Origin: Streptomyces sp. 2114.4
GTDB taxonomy: Bacteria > Actinomycetota > Actinomycetes > Streptomycetales > Streptomycetaceae
Assembly (NCBI RefSeq): GCF_900187385.1
Contig: NZ_FYEY01000001.1
Span: forward strand, 7,192,001 to 7,256,000
Reading direction: 5' to 3'
DNA length: 64,000 bases
Under the pieces are notes generated by a model that searched no databases, was not told where the DNA came from, and worked only from the letters and a program-made list of their open reading frames with translations. The stretch's first letter is position 1, and every line of letters starts with the position of its first letter. The translations under genes were made by a program, and so were the position numbers. Shown piece by piece: positions 1-8,814 of the stretch.

Positions 1-1052
1 GCGGCCCGGTCCAGTGCCACCACCGCCCGCGCGGTGTGCGCCGCGGACGGCGCCGGGTTGCCGCGGCCGCCGGCCAGCGCCGCGCCCCAGCAGCGGTGGT
101 TGCCGCGCGCCGGGTCGGCCGTGGCGCCATGAACCAGCACCTCGCGCAGTCCTTCCAGCGCGGTGGCGCCGGGCGCCGCCCGCAGCAGTCCGCGCAGGAC
201 ATTCGTCACGACATAGGTGTTGGCCAGCCCGGACGCGTCATGGTCGGGGTTCCACAACACCTCGCAGGAGCGTATTTCGGCCTCCAGCAGGCGTGGATCG
301 GCGCCGGCCCGCGCCAGCGCACCCAGCACGATCGCGGACACCTCGGGCCGCGCCCCGCTGCCCTGGGAGCGGGCGGCCCACCCGCCGCCGGGAAGCCGCA
401 GCCGCCACAGCGTCTCGGCCACCTGCCCCGCCCGTATGCGGCCGTCGTACGGCGCGATGTCGAGCAGCAGATGGAGCCCGTACGCCGTACCGAACGCCGT
501 CGGGTGCACCGGTGGATCGCTCTCCGCGAGAGAGTGCGGCCATCCGGTGAGGGGGCCGTGCCCGGACACCTCGATCACCGAGAGGCCGCGCCGCAGCGCC
601 TGGTACGTGCCGTCCGTCAGCTCGGGGAGCGATCCGGCGGGCGAGGGCGCGGGGCCGGTCGGTCCTTCCGCGACGGCATCCGTCGCCGCCGCGCGGGTCC
701 GCAGCAGTGCCGCGGCCAGCCACACCACCGCACCCACACCGGCGCCGGCGGTCGCCGCCACGCAGTAACGCGCCGCCTCGCCCGCGAGATTCTGCGGCAG
801 GATTCCCAGCAACGTCTGGAAGACGGCGAACGCGGCGGCCGGGACGCCCAGCCGCCCCAGCCACATCAGCAGCCGGGAAGGGGCGGAGTCCGGCGGAGGG
901 GCAAGAGGCGGCCCTCCGGGACCCGGTGCGGGTAAGCGGCCGTCCGTGCCGGAACGCCGAGAGGGCAAGCGACCGGCCACGCCGGAACGCCGAGAGGGCA
1001 AGCGGCCGTCCGCGCCGGAACGCCCTGGTGGTAAGCCCTGCCGCAGCACCAT
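1..1052 (-). CDS. Membrane protein with terpene-cyclase-like repeat domain (partial, runs off left edge)
   Basis: Open without a stop from an ATG at 1052 to the window edge, about 350 codons seen. GGAGG-type ribosome binding site lies just upstream of the ATG. The first ~45 residues are an Arg/Ser/Gly/Pro-rich repeat (RSGVAGRLPSR-like 11-mers, see the repeat entry). Two hydrophobic stretches follow (around residues 60-110: LLMWLGRLGVPAAAFAVFQ and VAATAGAGVGAVVWLAAALL). The remainder contains G-G-W motifs (RLPGGGWAARSQGS) and helical pairs of the kind found in prenyltransferase/squalene-cyclase alpha-alpha toroids. No catalytic DxDD motif is visible in the part present. Function not known. The reading frame is chosen because the other two minus frames are Arg-rich and contain stops. 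Confidence 0.6.
   Translation of the reverse strand, partial: MVLRQGLPPGRSGADGRLPSRRSGVAGRLPSRRSGTDGRLPAPGPGGPPLAPPPDSAPSRLLMWLGRLGVPAAAFAVFQTLLGILPQNLAGEAARYCVAATAGAGVGAVVWLAAALLRTRAAATDAVAEGPTGPAPSPAGSLPELTDGTYQALRRGLSVIEVSGHGPLTGWPHSLAESDPPVHPTAFGTAYGLHLLLDIAPYDGRIRAGQVAETLWRLRLPGGGWAARSQGSGARPEVSAIVLGALARAGADPRLLEAEIRSCEVLWNPDHDASGLANTYVVTNVLRGLLRAAPGATALEGLREVLVHGATADPARGNHRCWGAALAGGRGNPAPSAAHTARAVVALDRA
932..1024 (-). repeat. 33-bp tandem repeat inside the left-edge gene
   Basis: Two full 33-bp units (948-980 and 981-1013, three differences) with partial units on both sides. The unit is a multiple of three and encodes an 11-residue repeat in the N-terminal tail of the left-edge gene, so copy number can change without breaking the frame. 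Confidence 0.85.
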
Positions 1053-1194
1053 CTGCTCCCTCCTCCCCCGGGCGCGCACCTCGCACAGCATGTGCGAAAA
1101 GCATCCCGACCAGTGTAGGAATCCCCACTGACAACGGGGTCGCACACCTGTCGCAGCCCTTCGTGGCCAAGGCGGCTCAGCTCCCGCTCCCCGC

Positions 1195-1869
1195 TCAGTC
1201 CGCTTCCGGTGCCGCCGCCAGCAGAATCACCTCCAGCGTCCGCGGCCCGTGCACCCCCTCCACCCGGTCGAGTTCGATGTCGCTGGTCGCGGACGGGCCG
1301 GAGATCCAGGTCAGCGGGCGGTCCGGTGCCACCCGTGGCAGCGCCTCCGGCACCGAGCCGACCACCTGGTCAGGGACGCGGACCACACAGAGGTGGTGAT
1401 CCGGCACCAGGGTGATCCGGCGTCTGCCCTGATCGGGGCCCGCGTCCAAGATCAGGGTTCCGGTCTCCGCGATGGCCACCGCACAGCCGGTCAGCACACT
1501 GTCCACGAGGTCGAGTTCACGGGCCGTGCTCGACGCACGGTCCTCGACGAGGGCGACGTCGGCCCCGCTCGTCCAGGAGGCGTCCAGGCCCGTCGGGACC
1601 AGCACCGAGCGCGCCCCGCGCTCCGCCAGCAGCCGGCCGATCAGCCCGGGCAGCCCCTCGGCATCGGTGCGGTGCACGATCGCCCGGTAGTCCGCGAGAT
1701 TCTCCGCGAGCAGATCCACGGTCTGTTCTTGTGTCCGGGCCCCGTGCACCCGCCGGTAGCCCCGTGCCACCGGCGGACCGCCCCGCCCCTCGCCGCCCGG
1801 CCGCTCACCGGCCGGCACATCCGCCAGCGCCTGCCGCACCCGCGCCAACACCACGTCCCGACTGCTCAC
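1195..1869 (-). CDS. lutC: Lactate utilization protein C (LutC/LUD domain)
   Basis: 224 residues, LUD (DUF162) domain. LutC works with LutA and LutB to oxidise L-lactate to pyruvate. The start is the GTG at 1869, which overlaps the lutB stop in a GTGA four-base overlap, so the two are translationally coupled. An ORF reading upstream to 2091 only translates the lutB repeat array out of frame and is rejected. Conserved features include the CAVAIAETGTLILDAG segment typical of the domain and a C-terminal GPSATSDIELDRVEGVHGP motif. It is the last gene of the lutABC operon on the minus strand, followed by 140 bp before the left-edge gene. Confidence 0.93.
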   Translation of the reverse strand: MSSRDVVLARVRQALADVPAGERPGGEGRGGPPVARGYRRVHGARTQEQTVDLLAENLADYRAIVHRTDAEGLPGLIGRLLAERGARSVLVPTGLDASWTSGADVALVEDRASSTARELDLVDSVLTGCAVAIAETGTLILDAGPDQGRRRITLVPDHHLCVVRVPDQVVGSVPEALPRVAPDRPLTWISGPSATSDIELDRVEGVHGPRTLEVILLAAAPEAD

Positions 1870-3530
1870 TCGGCGTCTCCTCTGGCGTTCCCTCGCTGCT
1901 CCGACGACGTACCGGGGCCAGACGTCGTACCGGGGCCAGACGTCGTACCGGGGCCCGACGTCGTACCGGGGCCCGACGTCGTACCGGGGCCCGACGACGT
2001 GCCGGGCTCCGCCGCGGTACCGGGCTCGGCCGCCACACCGGGCTCCGCCGACGTACCACGCCCCGACGACATACCGCGGGTGCGCTGCCACCAGTCGCGG
2101 AAGGACTCAGCCGGCACCTCGGGCAGATCACGCGTCCGCGACCAGGCGCGGCCCGGCCCCGGCAGCCGCCGCGGATGCAGCCGCCGGGTGCGAGCCGCCA
2201 GCCGCATCCCGGTTCGCAGCGCGCCCGGGTGATCGAAAACCCAGCCCGCCGCGCGCATCGCGGCCCGCTCCGCGGCATGCCCCTTGGCCGGCTGGAGAAC
2301 GGTGCGCGTCCCGCCCAGGGTGACCGGCCCGCCCTGCACGACCCGCTCCCGCAGATGCACCAGCACCTCGGGGATGTCGATGGCCACCGGGCACACCTCG
2401 TAGCAGGCCCCGCACAGCGATGAGGCGTACGGCAGCGACGCCTCCAAGGGGCCTGCCAGCCCGCGCAGTTGCGGGGTGAGGATGGCGCCGATCGGGCCGG
2501 GGTAGGGCGAGCCGTACGCATGCCCGCCGGCCCGCTCGTACACCGGGCAGACGTTCAGACACGCCGAGCAGCGGATGCAGCGCAGCGCCTGTCGCCCGAC
2601 GGTGTCGGCGAGGGTGTCGGTGCGCCCGTTGTCGAGCAGCACCAGATGGAAGGTCCGCGGCCCGTCGCCGTCCGTGGTGCCCGTCCAGGTGGAGGTGTAC
2701 GGATTCATCCGCTCGGCGGTGGAGGAACGGGGCAGCAGCTGCAGAAAGATCTCCAGGTCCTGCCAGCTGGGCACCACCTTCTCGATGCCGACGACGGAGA
2801 TCAGCGTCTCGGGGAGGGTCAGACACATCCGGCCATTGCCCTCGGATTCCACGACGACCAGGGTGCCGGTCTCCGCGACCATGAAGTTGGCCCCCGAGAT
2901 CCCGACCTTCGCGGACAGGAACTTGTCCCGCAGATGCAGCCGCGCCGCCTCGGCGAGCTCGGCGGGGGAGTCGGCCAGCCCTTCGGGTGCCGGGCGGCCC
3001 CAGGCGGCCATCTCACGGCGGAAGATGTCGCGGATCTCGGAGCGGTTGCGGTGGATCGCCGGGACCAGGATGTGCGACGGCAGATCGTGGCCGAGCTGCA
3101 CGATCAGCTCGGCCAGATCCGTCTCGTACGCGCGGATACCGGCCCCGGCCAAGGCCTCGTTGAGCCCGATCTCCTGTGTCGCCATCGACTTGACCTTGAC
3201 GACCTCCGTCTCGCCGGTCTCCCGCACCAGCCGGGTGACGATCCGGTTGGCCTCGTCGGCGTCGAGAGCCCAGTGGACCTGCCCGCCCGCGGCGGTGACC
3301 GCGGCCTCCAGCCGCTCCAAATAGTGATCGAGATGGCGCAGCGTACGGTCCTTCACCGCGGCGCCCGCGGCCCGCAGCTCCGCCCAGTCGTCCAGCTCCG
3401 CAACGGCCTTGGCCCGTTTGTCGCGGATGGTGTGCGTGGCATGGGTGAGGTTGGCGCGCAGCCGGGTGTCGCGGGTGGCGGTGGCCGCGGCACGGGGGAA
3501 GGCCGGCATACCCAGGTAGGTCCCGCTCAC
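1866..3530 (-). CDS. lutB: Lactate utilization iron-sulfur protein LutB with repeat-extended C-terminus
   Basis: 554 residues from a GTG at 3530 that overlaps the lutA stop (GTGA). LUD domain in the N-terminal half (ISGANFMVAETGTLVVVESEGN), then two 4Fe-4S motifs, CIRCSACLNVCP near residue 320 and CGACYEVCP near residue 372. Typical LutB proteins are about 480 residues. This one has a C-terminal tail of about 60 residues made of Ser/Thr/Gly/Pro hexapeptides (SGPGTT and AAEPGT type) encoded by an 18-bp tandem array. The tail lies after the usual domain end and probably does not affect catalysis. Middle gene of lutABC. Identification is firm from motifs and gene order. Confidence 0.93.
   Translation of the reverse strand: MSGTYLGMPAFPRAAATATRDTRLRANLTHATHTIRDKRAKAVAELDDWAELRAAGAAVKDRTLRHLDHYLERLEAAVTAAGGQVHWALDADEANRIVTRLVRETGETEVVKVKSMATQEIGLNEALAGAGIRAYETDLAELIVQLGHDLPSHILVPAIHRNRSEIRDIFRREMAAWGRPAPEGLADSPAELAEAARLHLRDKFLSAKVGISGANFMVAETGTLVVVESEGNGRMCLTLPETLISVVGIEKVVPSWQDLEIFLQLLPRSSTAERMNPYTSTWTGTTDGDGPRTFHLVLLDNGRTDTLADTVGRQALRCIRCSACLNVCPVYERAGGHAYGSPYPGPIGAILTPQLRGLAGPLEASLPYASSLCGACYEVCPVAIDIPEVLVHLRERVVQGGPVTLGGTRTVLQPAKGHAAERAAMRAAGWVFDHPGALRTGMRLAARTRRLHPRRLPGPGRAWSRTRDLPEVPAESFRDWWQRTRGMSSGRGTSAEPGVAAEPGTAAEPGTSSGPGTTSGPGTTSGPGTTSGPGTTSGPGTSSEQRGNARGDAE
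1903..2064 (-). repeat. Nine-unit 18-bp tandem array in the 3' end of lutB
   Basis: Units of 18 bp (gacgtcgtaccggggccc and variants) run nine times without interruption. Units 1-5 are nearly identical; units 6-9 are diverged. Because 18 is a multiple of three, the array adds six residues per unit to the LutB tail. Confidence 0.95.
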
Positions 3531-4288
3531 CGCACGCGCCCTTCCGTACTGGCCGTACTGGCCAGGATCTCGGCGATATGGACCGGGCGGACCGGCGCGC
3601 CCCGGCGGCTGAGGGTGCCGCCGATGTGCAGCAGACAGGAGTTGTCGATCGCGCAGACGGCCTCGGCACCGGTGGAGAGGACGTGGCGGACTTTGTCGGC
3701 GCCCATCGCCGCCGAGACCGCCGGGTTCTTCACCGCGAAGGTGCCGCCGAACCCGCAGCACTCCTCGGCGCCCGGCAGCTCCCGCAGCTCCAGCCCCTCG
3801 ACGTGCTCCAGCAGCCGGCGCGGCCGGTCGCCCAGCCCCAGCATCCGCAGGCCGTGACAGGTGGGGTGGTAGGTGACGGCGTGCGGAAAATAGGCACCGA
3901 CATCCTCCACCTTCAGTACATCCACCAGAAACTCGGTCAGCTCGTACGTCTTGGGCACCGCGACGGCCGCCGCATCGACGAGTCCCCGCCCACGCCCTTC
4001 GGCGGCCGCCTTCGCCGCGATCCGCGGGTAGTTGTCCCGCACCATCGCCGCACACGAACCGGACGGGGTGACCACGTACTCGTAGTCCTTGAACGCCCGG
4101 TCGAAGCGGCGCATCAGCGGCTCGGCCGCCTGCCGGTACCCGGTGTTGAACTGCGGCTGGCCACAGCAGCTCTGCTCGGCCGGGAAACCGACCTCCACCC
4201 CCAGCCGCTCCAGCAGCGCCACCACCGCCTGCCCCGTTCGCGGATGGAGCATGTCGTTGATACAGGTGACGAACAGTGCTACGCGCAC
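3527..4288 (-). CDS. lutA: Lactate utilization protein A (CCG-domain)
   Basis: 253 residues, with two cysteine-rich CCG domains: SCCGQPQFN in the first half and ECCGFGGTFAVK in the second, the pattern of the LutA/GlpC/HdrB family. It is the proposed heterodisulfide-reductase-like partner of LutB and LutC in L-lactate oxidation. The start is the GTG at 4288 with GGAGAGG upstream; the longer reading to 5539 is antisense to the transporter gene and is rejected. First gene of the minus-strand operon lutA-lutB-lutC, all with four-base overlaps. No LutR/LldR-type regulator gene is adjacent; the 440-bp divergent intergenic region holds a dyad that could be its operator. Confidence 0.92.
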   Translation of the reverse strand: MRVALFVTCINDMLHPRTGQAVVALLERLGVEVGFPAEQSCCGQPQFNTGYRQAAEPLMRRFDRAFKDYEYVVTPSGSCAAMVRDNYPRIAAKAAAEGRGRGLVDAAAVAVPKTYELTEFLVDVLKVEDVGAYFPHAVTYHPTCHGLRMLGLGDRPRRLLEHVEGLELRELPGAEECCGFGGTFAVKNPAVSAAMGADKVRHVLSTGAEAVCAIDNSCLLHIGGTLSRRGAPVRPVHIAEILASTASTEGRVR

Positions 4289-4528
4289 GTTGCCCTCTCC
4301 TTTCGGCTGCCTTTCGACTGCCACAGCCCCTGGCGGCCACCCGCTTCCGCGGTACATGATCACCTGGCGGCTCATCCTGCCCCAGCAGCAGGCCAACGAG
4401 AAGAACCAGGAGCGGAGGACCATGTCGAGTGCCGAGCACATAGCCGAGGAACAGGCACCGAACGGTGCCCGCCCGCCGTCACGGCTGCGGCAACTGGCCG
4501 CCGCCTGGCCGAGTCGATGCTGAATGTT

Positions 4529-4556
4529 TGCTGACTCACCTGACGATGAGTCAGCA
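4529..4556. promoter_or_regulatory. Perfect 10-bp dyad between lutA and the divergent transporter
   Basis: TGCTGACTCA (4529-4538) and its exact reverse complement TGAGTCAGCA (4547-4556) are separated by 8 bp, in the 440-bp region between the divergent lutA and transporter starts. It has the size and symmetry of a dimeric repressor operator (inference); a simple hairpin is the alternative. No T-tract follows on either strand. Confidence 0.5.
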
Positions 4557-4732
4557 GCCCTCCGGACGTCCGGGCTGAGGCTTTGCGCGGGTGGAGGTGC
4601 TCGCTCCGAGTGCCGGGCGCCCTTGATGGAGCGGTCGACGGTGAAGGTTCGCTTGTGGCGCGTAGCGCTACGAAACGTGGAGAGGCCGGCGCGGTGTGAT
4701 TGCCGTGCTCGAAGGCGGGGAGATGCGTGATC

Positions 4733-6112
4733 ATGGGAGCTTTCATCGAAGGGCCTGCGTCCGAGGATGGGTGGTCGGATTCCCCTGTCGGAGGGTCTCG
4801 TACTGGCGTCATGACCCCTCCGGCGCGTCCTGTGCGGCAGCTGCTCGCCGCCTCGGTCGGCAATGCGGTTGAATGGTACGATTGGTACACATATACCTTT
4901 CTGGCCACGTATATCGCCGCGCAGATCTTTCCCATGGGCGCGGCGAATTCGCTGGTGCCGCTGCTCTCGACGTTCGCGGTCTTCGCGGTGGGATTCTTCA
5001 TGCGGCCCGTCGGCGGACTGTTGATGGGCGCGGTCGCCGACCGGCGCGGGCGCCGTGCGGCGCTGACGGTGACCATTCTGCTGATGGGCGGCAGCAGCCT
5101 GCTGGTGGGACTGACGCCGACGTACGCTGCCGCCGGGATCCTCGCACCGGTCGTCCTCGTCCTGGCCAGGCTGCTGCAAGGGCTGTCGGTGGGCGGGGAG
5201 TTCGCTGCCTCGACCACGTTCCTTGTGGAGTCGGCCGGGCCGGGGCGGCGAGGGCTCTTCTCCAGCTTCCAGTATGTGTCGACGACCATCGGCCAGCTCG
5301 TCGCTTCCGGCGTCGCGGCGATGCTCGTCGCGAATCTCGCGCCCGCCACCATGGGCAGCTGGGGCTGGCGGGTCCCGTTCGTGCTGGGCGCGCTCCTGAG
5401 CCTCGTGGGCTTCTGGGTCCGGCGCGGCGCGCGCGAGACGCTTCCCCAAGCTCTCAACTCCGTTCGAGCAGAGAAGACCCCCATCGAGGAGCAGGCGAAG
5501 GCGTCCCGGCCAGGCCTCTTCGAGGCGTTGCGCCGCCATCCGCGTGAGTCGCTGCTGATCTGCGGAATCACGGCGGGCGGCACCCTCGCGTACTACACGT
5601 GGACGTCGTATCTGCCGACGTACGCCGAGCTCAACGCCGGGGTGGAGAAAGCGGACGCGCTGCTGGCGGGCACCCTCTCGCTGACGTTCTTTGCCGTGCT
5701 CCAGCCCCTCGCGGGCATCCTCTCCGACCGGATCGGGCGCAAGCCGCTGCTGCTGATGTTCGGGATCGGCTTCGCTGTGCTGATCGTGCCGCTGCTGCGC
5801 ATGCTCGACGACTCGTTCGTCACGCTGCTACTCGTGCAGTGTGCGGGCATGATCCTGCTGAGCGGCTTCACGGCGGTCTCGGCGGCCGTGAACGCGGAGA
5901 CGTTCCCGGCACGGGTGCGCGCCGCAGGAATCGGTTTCCCCTACTCGCTCACCGTTGCGCTCTTCGGCGGCACGGCGCCTTATGCCGGCACGCTGTTCAA
6001 GGACATGGGGCACGCCGGTTTGTTCCCCGTGTACGTAGCCGTACTGTGCCTGGTCTCCTCCGCCGTCTACCTTCGACTGCCCGAGACCGCTCACAGCCCG
6101 CTGGAGCGGTGA
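4733..6112 (+). CDS. MFS transporter, metabolite:H+ symporter (MHS) family
   Basis: 459 residues from ATG 4733 (GGGGAG about 10 bp upstream). An ATG at 4811 (433 residues) gives an N-terminus closer to the family and is a real alternative. MHS signatures: SVGNAVEWYDWYTY in TM1, GFFMRPVGGLLMGAVADRRGRR at the TM2-3 loop, LLQGLSVGGEFAASTTF, and a second half with SDRIGRKP. Twelve hydrophobic segments are visible. Family members import organic acids, proline/betaine or alpha-ketoglutarate with protons. Its position divergent from lutABC suggests a monocarboxylate such as lactate, which is inference. A decayed close relative lies at 33062-33508. Confidence 0.9.
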   Translation: MGAFIEGPASEDGWSDSPVGGSRTGVMTPPARPVRQLLAASVGNAVEWYDWYTYTFLATYIAAQIFPMGAANSLVPLLSTFAVFAVGFFMRPVGGLLMGAVADRRGRRAALTVTILLMGGSSLLVGLTPTYAAAGILAPVVLVLARLLQGLSVGGEFAASTTFLVESAGPGRRGLFSSFQYVSTTIGQLVASGVAAMLVANLAPATMGSWGWRVPFVLGALLSLVGFWVRRGARETLPQALNSVRAEKTPIEEQAKASRPGLFEALRRHPRESLLICGITAGGTLAYYTWTSYLPTYAELNAGVEKADALLAGTLSLTFFAVLQPLAGILSDRIGRKPLLLMFGIGFAVLIVPLLRMLDDSFVTLLLVQCAGMILLSGFTAVSAAVNAETFPARVRAAGIGFPYSLTVALFGGTAPYAGTLFKDMGHAGLFPVYVAVLCLVSSAVYLRLPETAHSPLER

Positions 6113-6217
6113 GGGCACGAGGTATCCGCTCCGGAGGACGGCCTCTTCCCGGGGCGTCGAAGGCGAGACCTGGACACCTGCACCATGAAGTCGTCTACCT
6201 AGTTGCCCTTCATGCGT

Positions 6218-6334
6218 GCCTCTGAAAACCGCTTGAAGCAGTGGCGCGGTATCGCCACCCGCTATGAGAAGTCCGCGACCATCTACCTGGCCCGACTGCA
6301 CGTCGCCGGCATCTTCCGCTGGTCCACCGGGTGA
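6218..6334 (+). pseudogene. IS5-family transposase, C-terminal remnant
   Basis: Reads ENRLKQWRGIATRYEKSATIYLARLHVAGIFRWSTG then stop, the characteristic C-terminus of IS5-group DDE transposases. Nothing upstream continues the match, so this is only the last ~38 codons. Confidence 0.8.
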
Positions 6335-6338
6335 TCCA

Positions 6339-6812
6339 CTAGCTCAAGTGATGCTGTGCCCAATCAGAGACGGCGCTCAGCCGGGCGGCGGCTTTGCCAG
6401 GGTCACCGGTTCGGGTGGGCTGGCCCACCTCGAAGTCGTGGCCGGTCAGGCCGCTCTCGTCCTCGACGATGCGAGCGATGCGATAGGCCAGCTCCATCAC
6501 CTCCAACGCCGCCGGACCCGAGTGACGGTAAGCGACCTCGATGTGGGCTGTGTCGCCGCAGTAGTCCAGCTGCACGCGTCCTGGCGGACCCACGGTCTCA
6601 AGGGTGAGGCTGTACAGGTACTCCTCAGACTCGACAGAACCGATGTCCCGCGAGACTCGTCTCAGGATCCGGTCCCACTCGTTCCGTTGAGCGTCGGTAA
6701 GCCGGAGCAGCGGCAGGTCGGCCTCGGGATCGAAGCCGGCGTTGAGGCGGTCAAGGGATTCCTGAAGCGTCAGGCCCGGCTGCACCCGCACGGGCGTGAT
6801 GTCGTAGGTCAC
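6339..6812 (-). CDS. Hypothetical protein
   Basis: 157 residues from GTG 6812. A soluble, acidic protein with a likely alpha/beta core (LYSLTLETVGPPGRVQLDYCGDTAHIEVAYRHSG) and no signal peptide or membrane segment. No family that I recognise. Codon use is normal for the window (high GC at third positions), which supports coding. The gene ends 5 bp from the end of the IS5 fragment, so an insertion may have landed just behind it. Confidence 0.6.
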   Translation of the reverse strand: MTYDITPVRVQPGLTLQESLDRLNAGFDPEADLPLLRLTDAQRNEWDRILRRVSRDIGSVESEEYLYSLTLETVGPPGRVQLDYCGDTAHIEVAYRHSGPAALEVMELAYRIARIVEDESGLTGHDFEVGQPTRTGDPGKAAARLSAVSDWAQHHLS

Positions 6813-7688
6813 CGGGTGAATCTATGCAACCTTCCGCTACTCGGCCACAGCATTAATCCTGCCTCCAGAACCAACTCGCTCGTGGTGGGACAGCTCGTCG
6901 GAGTCGTTGGCCCGGGGATGGTCCGGATCTTGATTGATGCGGGCTGTGGAACTGCGGCTTGGCTTGTACGGGTCTTCGTTCCGTGATGGACGGCCGGCAC
7001 CGATAAGCGAAACGCTTCCCCGTGTAGCCGCCCAACAGTATGCAGTGGTCGGCCCCTACGGCACTCGCTCGAGCTCCCGGCCAGAGAAAGGCACCGGCCA
7101 CGTTGCTCTGCACGCGCAAGCTCTAACGCTGCTGGCGCAGGCGGCAATCCGCTGGCCGTGGTCACCATGGGGTGGCCACCCGCTCTGAGGGATACGGTCC
7201 CACATGGCACAGGTTGTAGACCGCGTCATGTGCGGTCCAGGGTGGTCCAGGTAATGCGTGTAAGTGCAGGTCAGGCCGCTGTGGTCGAGGAGTGACTACA
7301 GTGTTGGTGATAGCCATGTGAGAGATGAGTACCCCCGCCTGTAGGTGCCGACGGGGGTGCTGCGTGTCGCGGCGGGTCTCTCTGCGGGGCGATCGATGCG
7401 GTCTGTCGAGGTGGGGTGTCTACGTCCCTCACGGCACAGATAGTCGAGTCGGCCAGTTCCGGCCTGTAGGTACTCGGCCTGCGCGCCCGCTCGTCCGTGG
7501 GGCGGCCGGCGCGCCGCATCGCTGGGGCGATGTCCTCGCCCCAGCGCAGTGCCGACGTCACGTCCAGGCTCAGGCCCACGGCCTCGGCGCCGCTCTTCAG
7601 CTGTGCCGCCAGGTCCGTTGCGACGTTAGCGGCGGCTGGCGACCACGAGACGCGCTCCTTCGCGGGCGAACGGCCCCTCAACGGGCCC
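6813..7688. other. No convincing gene (875 bp)
   Basis: Several overlapping frames are open, but none has a recognisable motif, a good ribosome binding site and plausible composition together. A minus-strand stretch around 7500-7620 (LAAQLKSGAEAVGLSLDV) has coding-like composition but no start context, and may be a gene remnant. Confidence 0.5.
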
Positions 7689-8142
7689 CTGGACGTCCTC
7701 GCCGCCAACAGCCCGGCCGACGCCCTCTACTCACCATTCGACCCGGCGGACATCTTGGCGCGCATCACCTTTCTCGATCCCGCAGGCGCGCACTTCTCTG
7801 GACCAGGACCGGGACCAGTACCGGGCGGCCCAGGCCACCGTCGCCAACCTGCGCCACGCGCCGGGCTTCGGCCCGGACCACCCGCGGCTGTGCGCACTGA
7901 TCCGTACCCTCACCGAGCACAGCGCGGAGTGCACCCGCTTCTGGAACGCCCACCGTGCGCGGCAAGACCCAGGATGCCAAGCACCTCTTCCACCCGGCGC
8001 CCTGACCCTCACCTCCCAAGCCTTCGACGGACGCGACACGCCAGGCCAGCAGCTCGTCATCCACCACGCCGAACCGGACAGCCCCAGAGCCCGGGCCCTG
8101 GGCCTCCTCGCCTCCCTCCATGCCACCCCGCACCAGGCATAG
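7689..8142 (+). pseudogene. MmyB-type XRE regulator, ligand-binding domain remnant (frameshifted)
   Basis: First frame reads LDVLAANSPADALYSPF...ILARITFLDP, then a shift near 7797 leads into DQYRAAQATVANLRHAPG...LCALIRTLTEHSAECTRFW...GALTLTSQAFDGRD...LVIHHAEPDSPRARAL and a TAG stop. These are successive signature blocks of the MmyB-like ligand-binding domain of Streptomyces XRE regulators. The N-terminal helix-turn-helix is absent and the frame is broken, so the gene is dead. Confidence 0.8.
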
Positions 8143-8496
8143 GACAGCGCGACCCGACTCCGTGGGCGTGGCGCGCTGGGACAACGCATACCCGGGCCGC
8201 AGCCCTGAGCGACTTCCGCCGCACCTGCAACCACCACCGCAGAAAACAGCCGACGAGACCCTCGGCATGTCGCTGCCTACTCCCACCGAATCTCTGACTC
8301 GGGTCACCAGCGAGGCGGCCATAGAGGTCAATGGGGATTCATTTACCTTTACATTGCTTCGTCATGGGAAGTTGTGCCTGCTGTACCCCCGCACGAGCCA
8401 GAGGGACTTGCCTGGGTACAGTGCAGGCAAAGCATTCACCCGGTTTCTGTAAAGGCTTGGGTTGCAGCGGGTGTAAGCCACGGGGAGGACAGGCAT

Positions 8497-8814
8497 ATGG
8501 GCGGCACGGGCTACGACGTAGAGAGCTCGGCTCTACGGCGCTATGCGAACGCGGCGGATCACGCCGCGGACCAGGTGGAGAAGATCCGGACCCGGATCAA
8601 CGGACTGAAGCTTTCCAGCGGCGTGTTCGGCCGGCTGTCGGAGTCCGACAGTCTCAAGGCGGACTACGACAAGCAGTCCGAGGAGGCGGTGGACGACCTC
8701 CATGACGTCAAGCAATCGCTGGGCGGTATCGCCGACGGCGTGCGGCTCACGGCCGATACGTACGACAACAACGAGGACGACCAGGTCCACGCTCTCGGCG
8801 GGGGTCAGGCATGA
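8497..8814 (+). CDS. Type VII secretion target, EspC/WXG100-like small protein
   Basis: 105 residues, almost entirely helical, with heptad-like spacing (YANAADHAADQVEKIRTRINGL ... LKADYDKQSEEAVDDLHDVKQSLGGIADGVRLTADTYDNNE). Length, alpha-helical hairpin pattern and the Y-x-x-x-(D/E) near the C-terminus match EspC/WXG100-type substrates or chaperones of ESX-type secretion. Start ATG 8497 follows a strong GGGGAGGA site, which rules out the longer reading from 8374. Its stop overlaps the next start (ATGA), so the three genes 8497-10504 form one translationally coupled operon. No ESX membrane components are in the window. Confidence 0.75.
   Translation: MGGTGYDVESSALRRYANAADHAADQVEKIRTRINGLKLSSGVFGRLSESDSLKADYDKQSEEAVDDLHDVKQSLGGIADGVRLTADTYDNNEDDQVHALGGGQA

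Noticed and set aside
238..1170. Long minus-strand frame overlapping the left-edge gene
   Set aside because: Arg-rich composition and no motif; another minus frame without stops has membrane segments, a ribosome binding site and a sensible repeat, so this is a shadow.
1903..2064. Possible CRISPR or regulatory iteron array
   Set aside because: Units are contiguous, 18 bp, and lie in frame inside lutB; they encode a protein tail.
4372..5583. Long minus frames opposite the MHS transporter
   Set aside because: They are antisense to a clear transporter and have low-complexity Arg/Ser composition; lutA starts at GTG 4288 with its own ribosome binding site.
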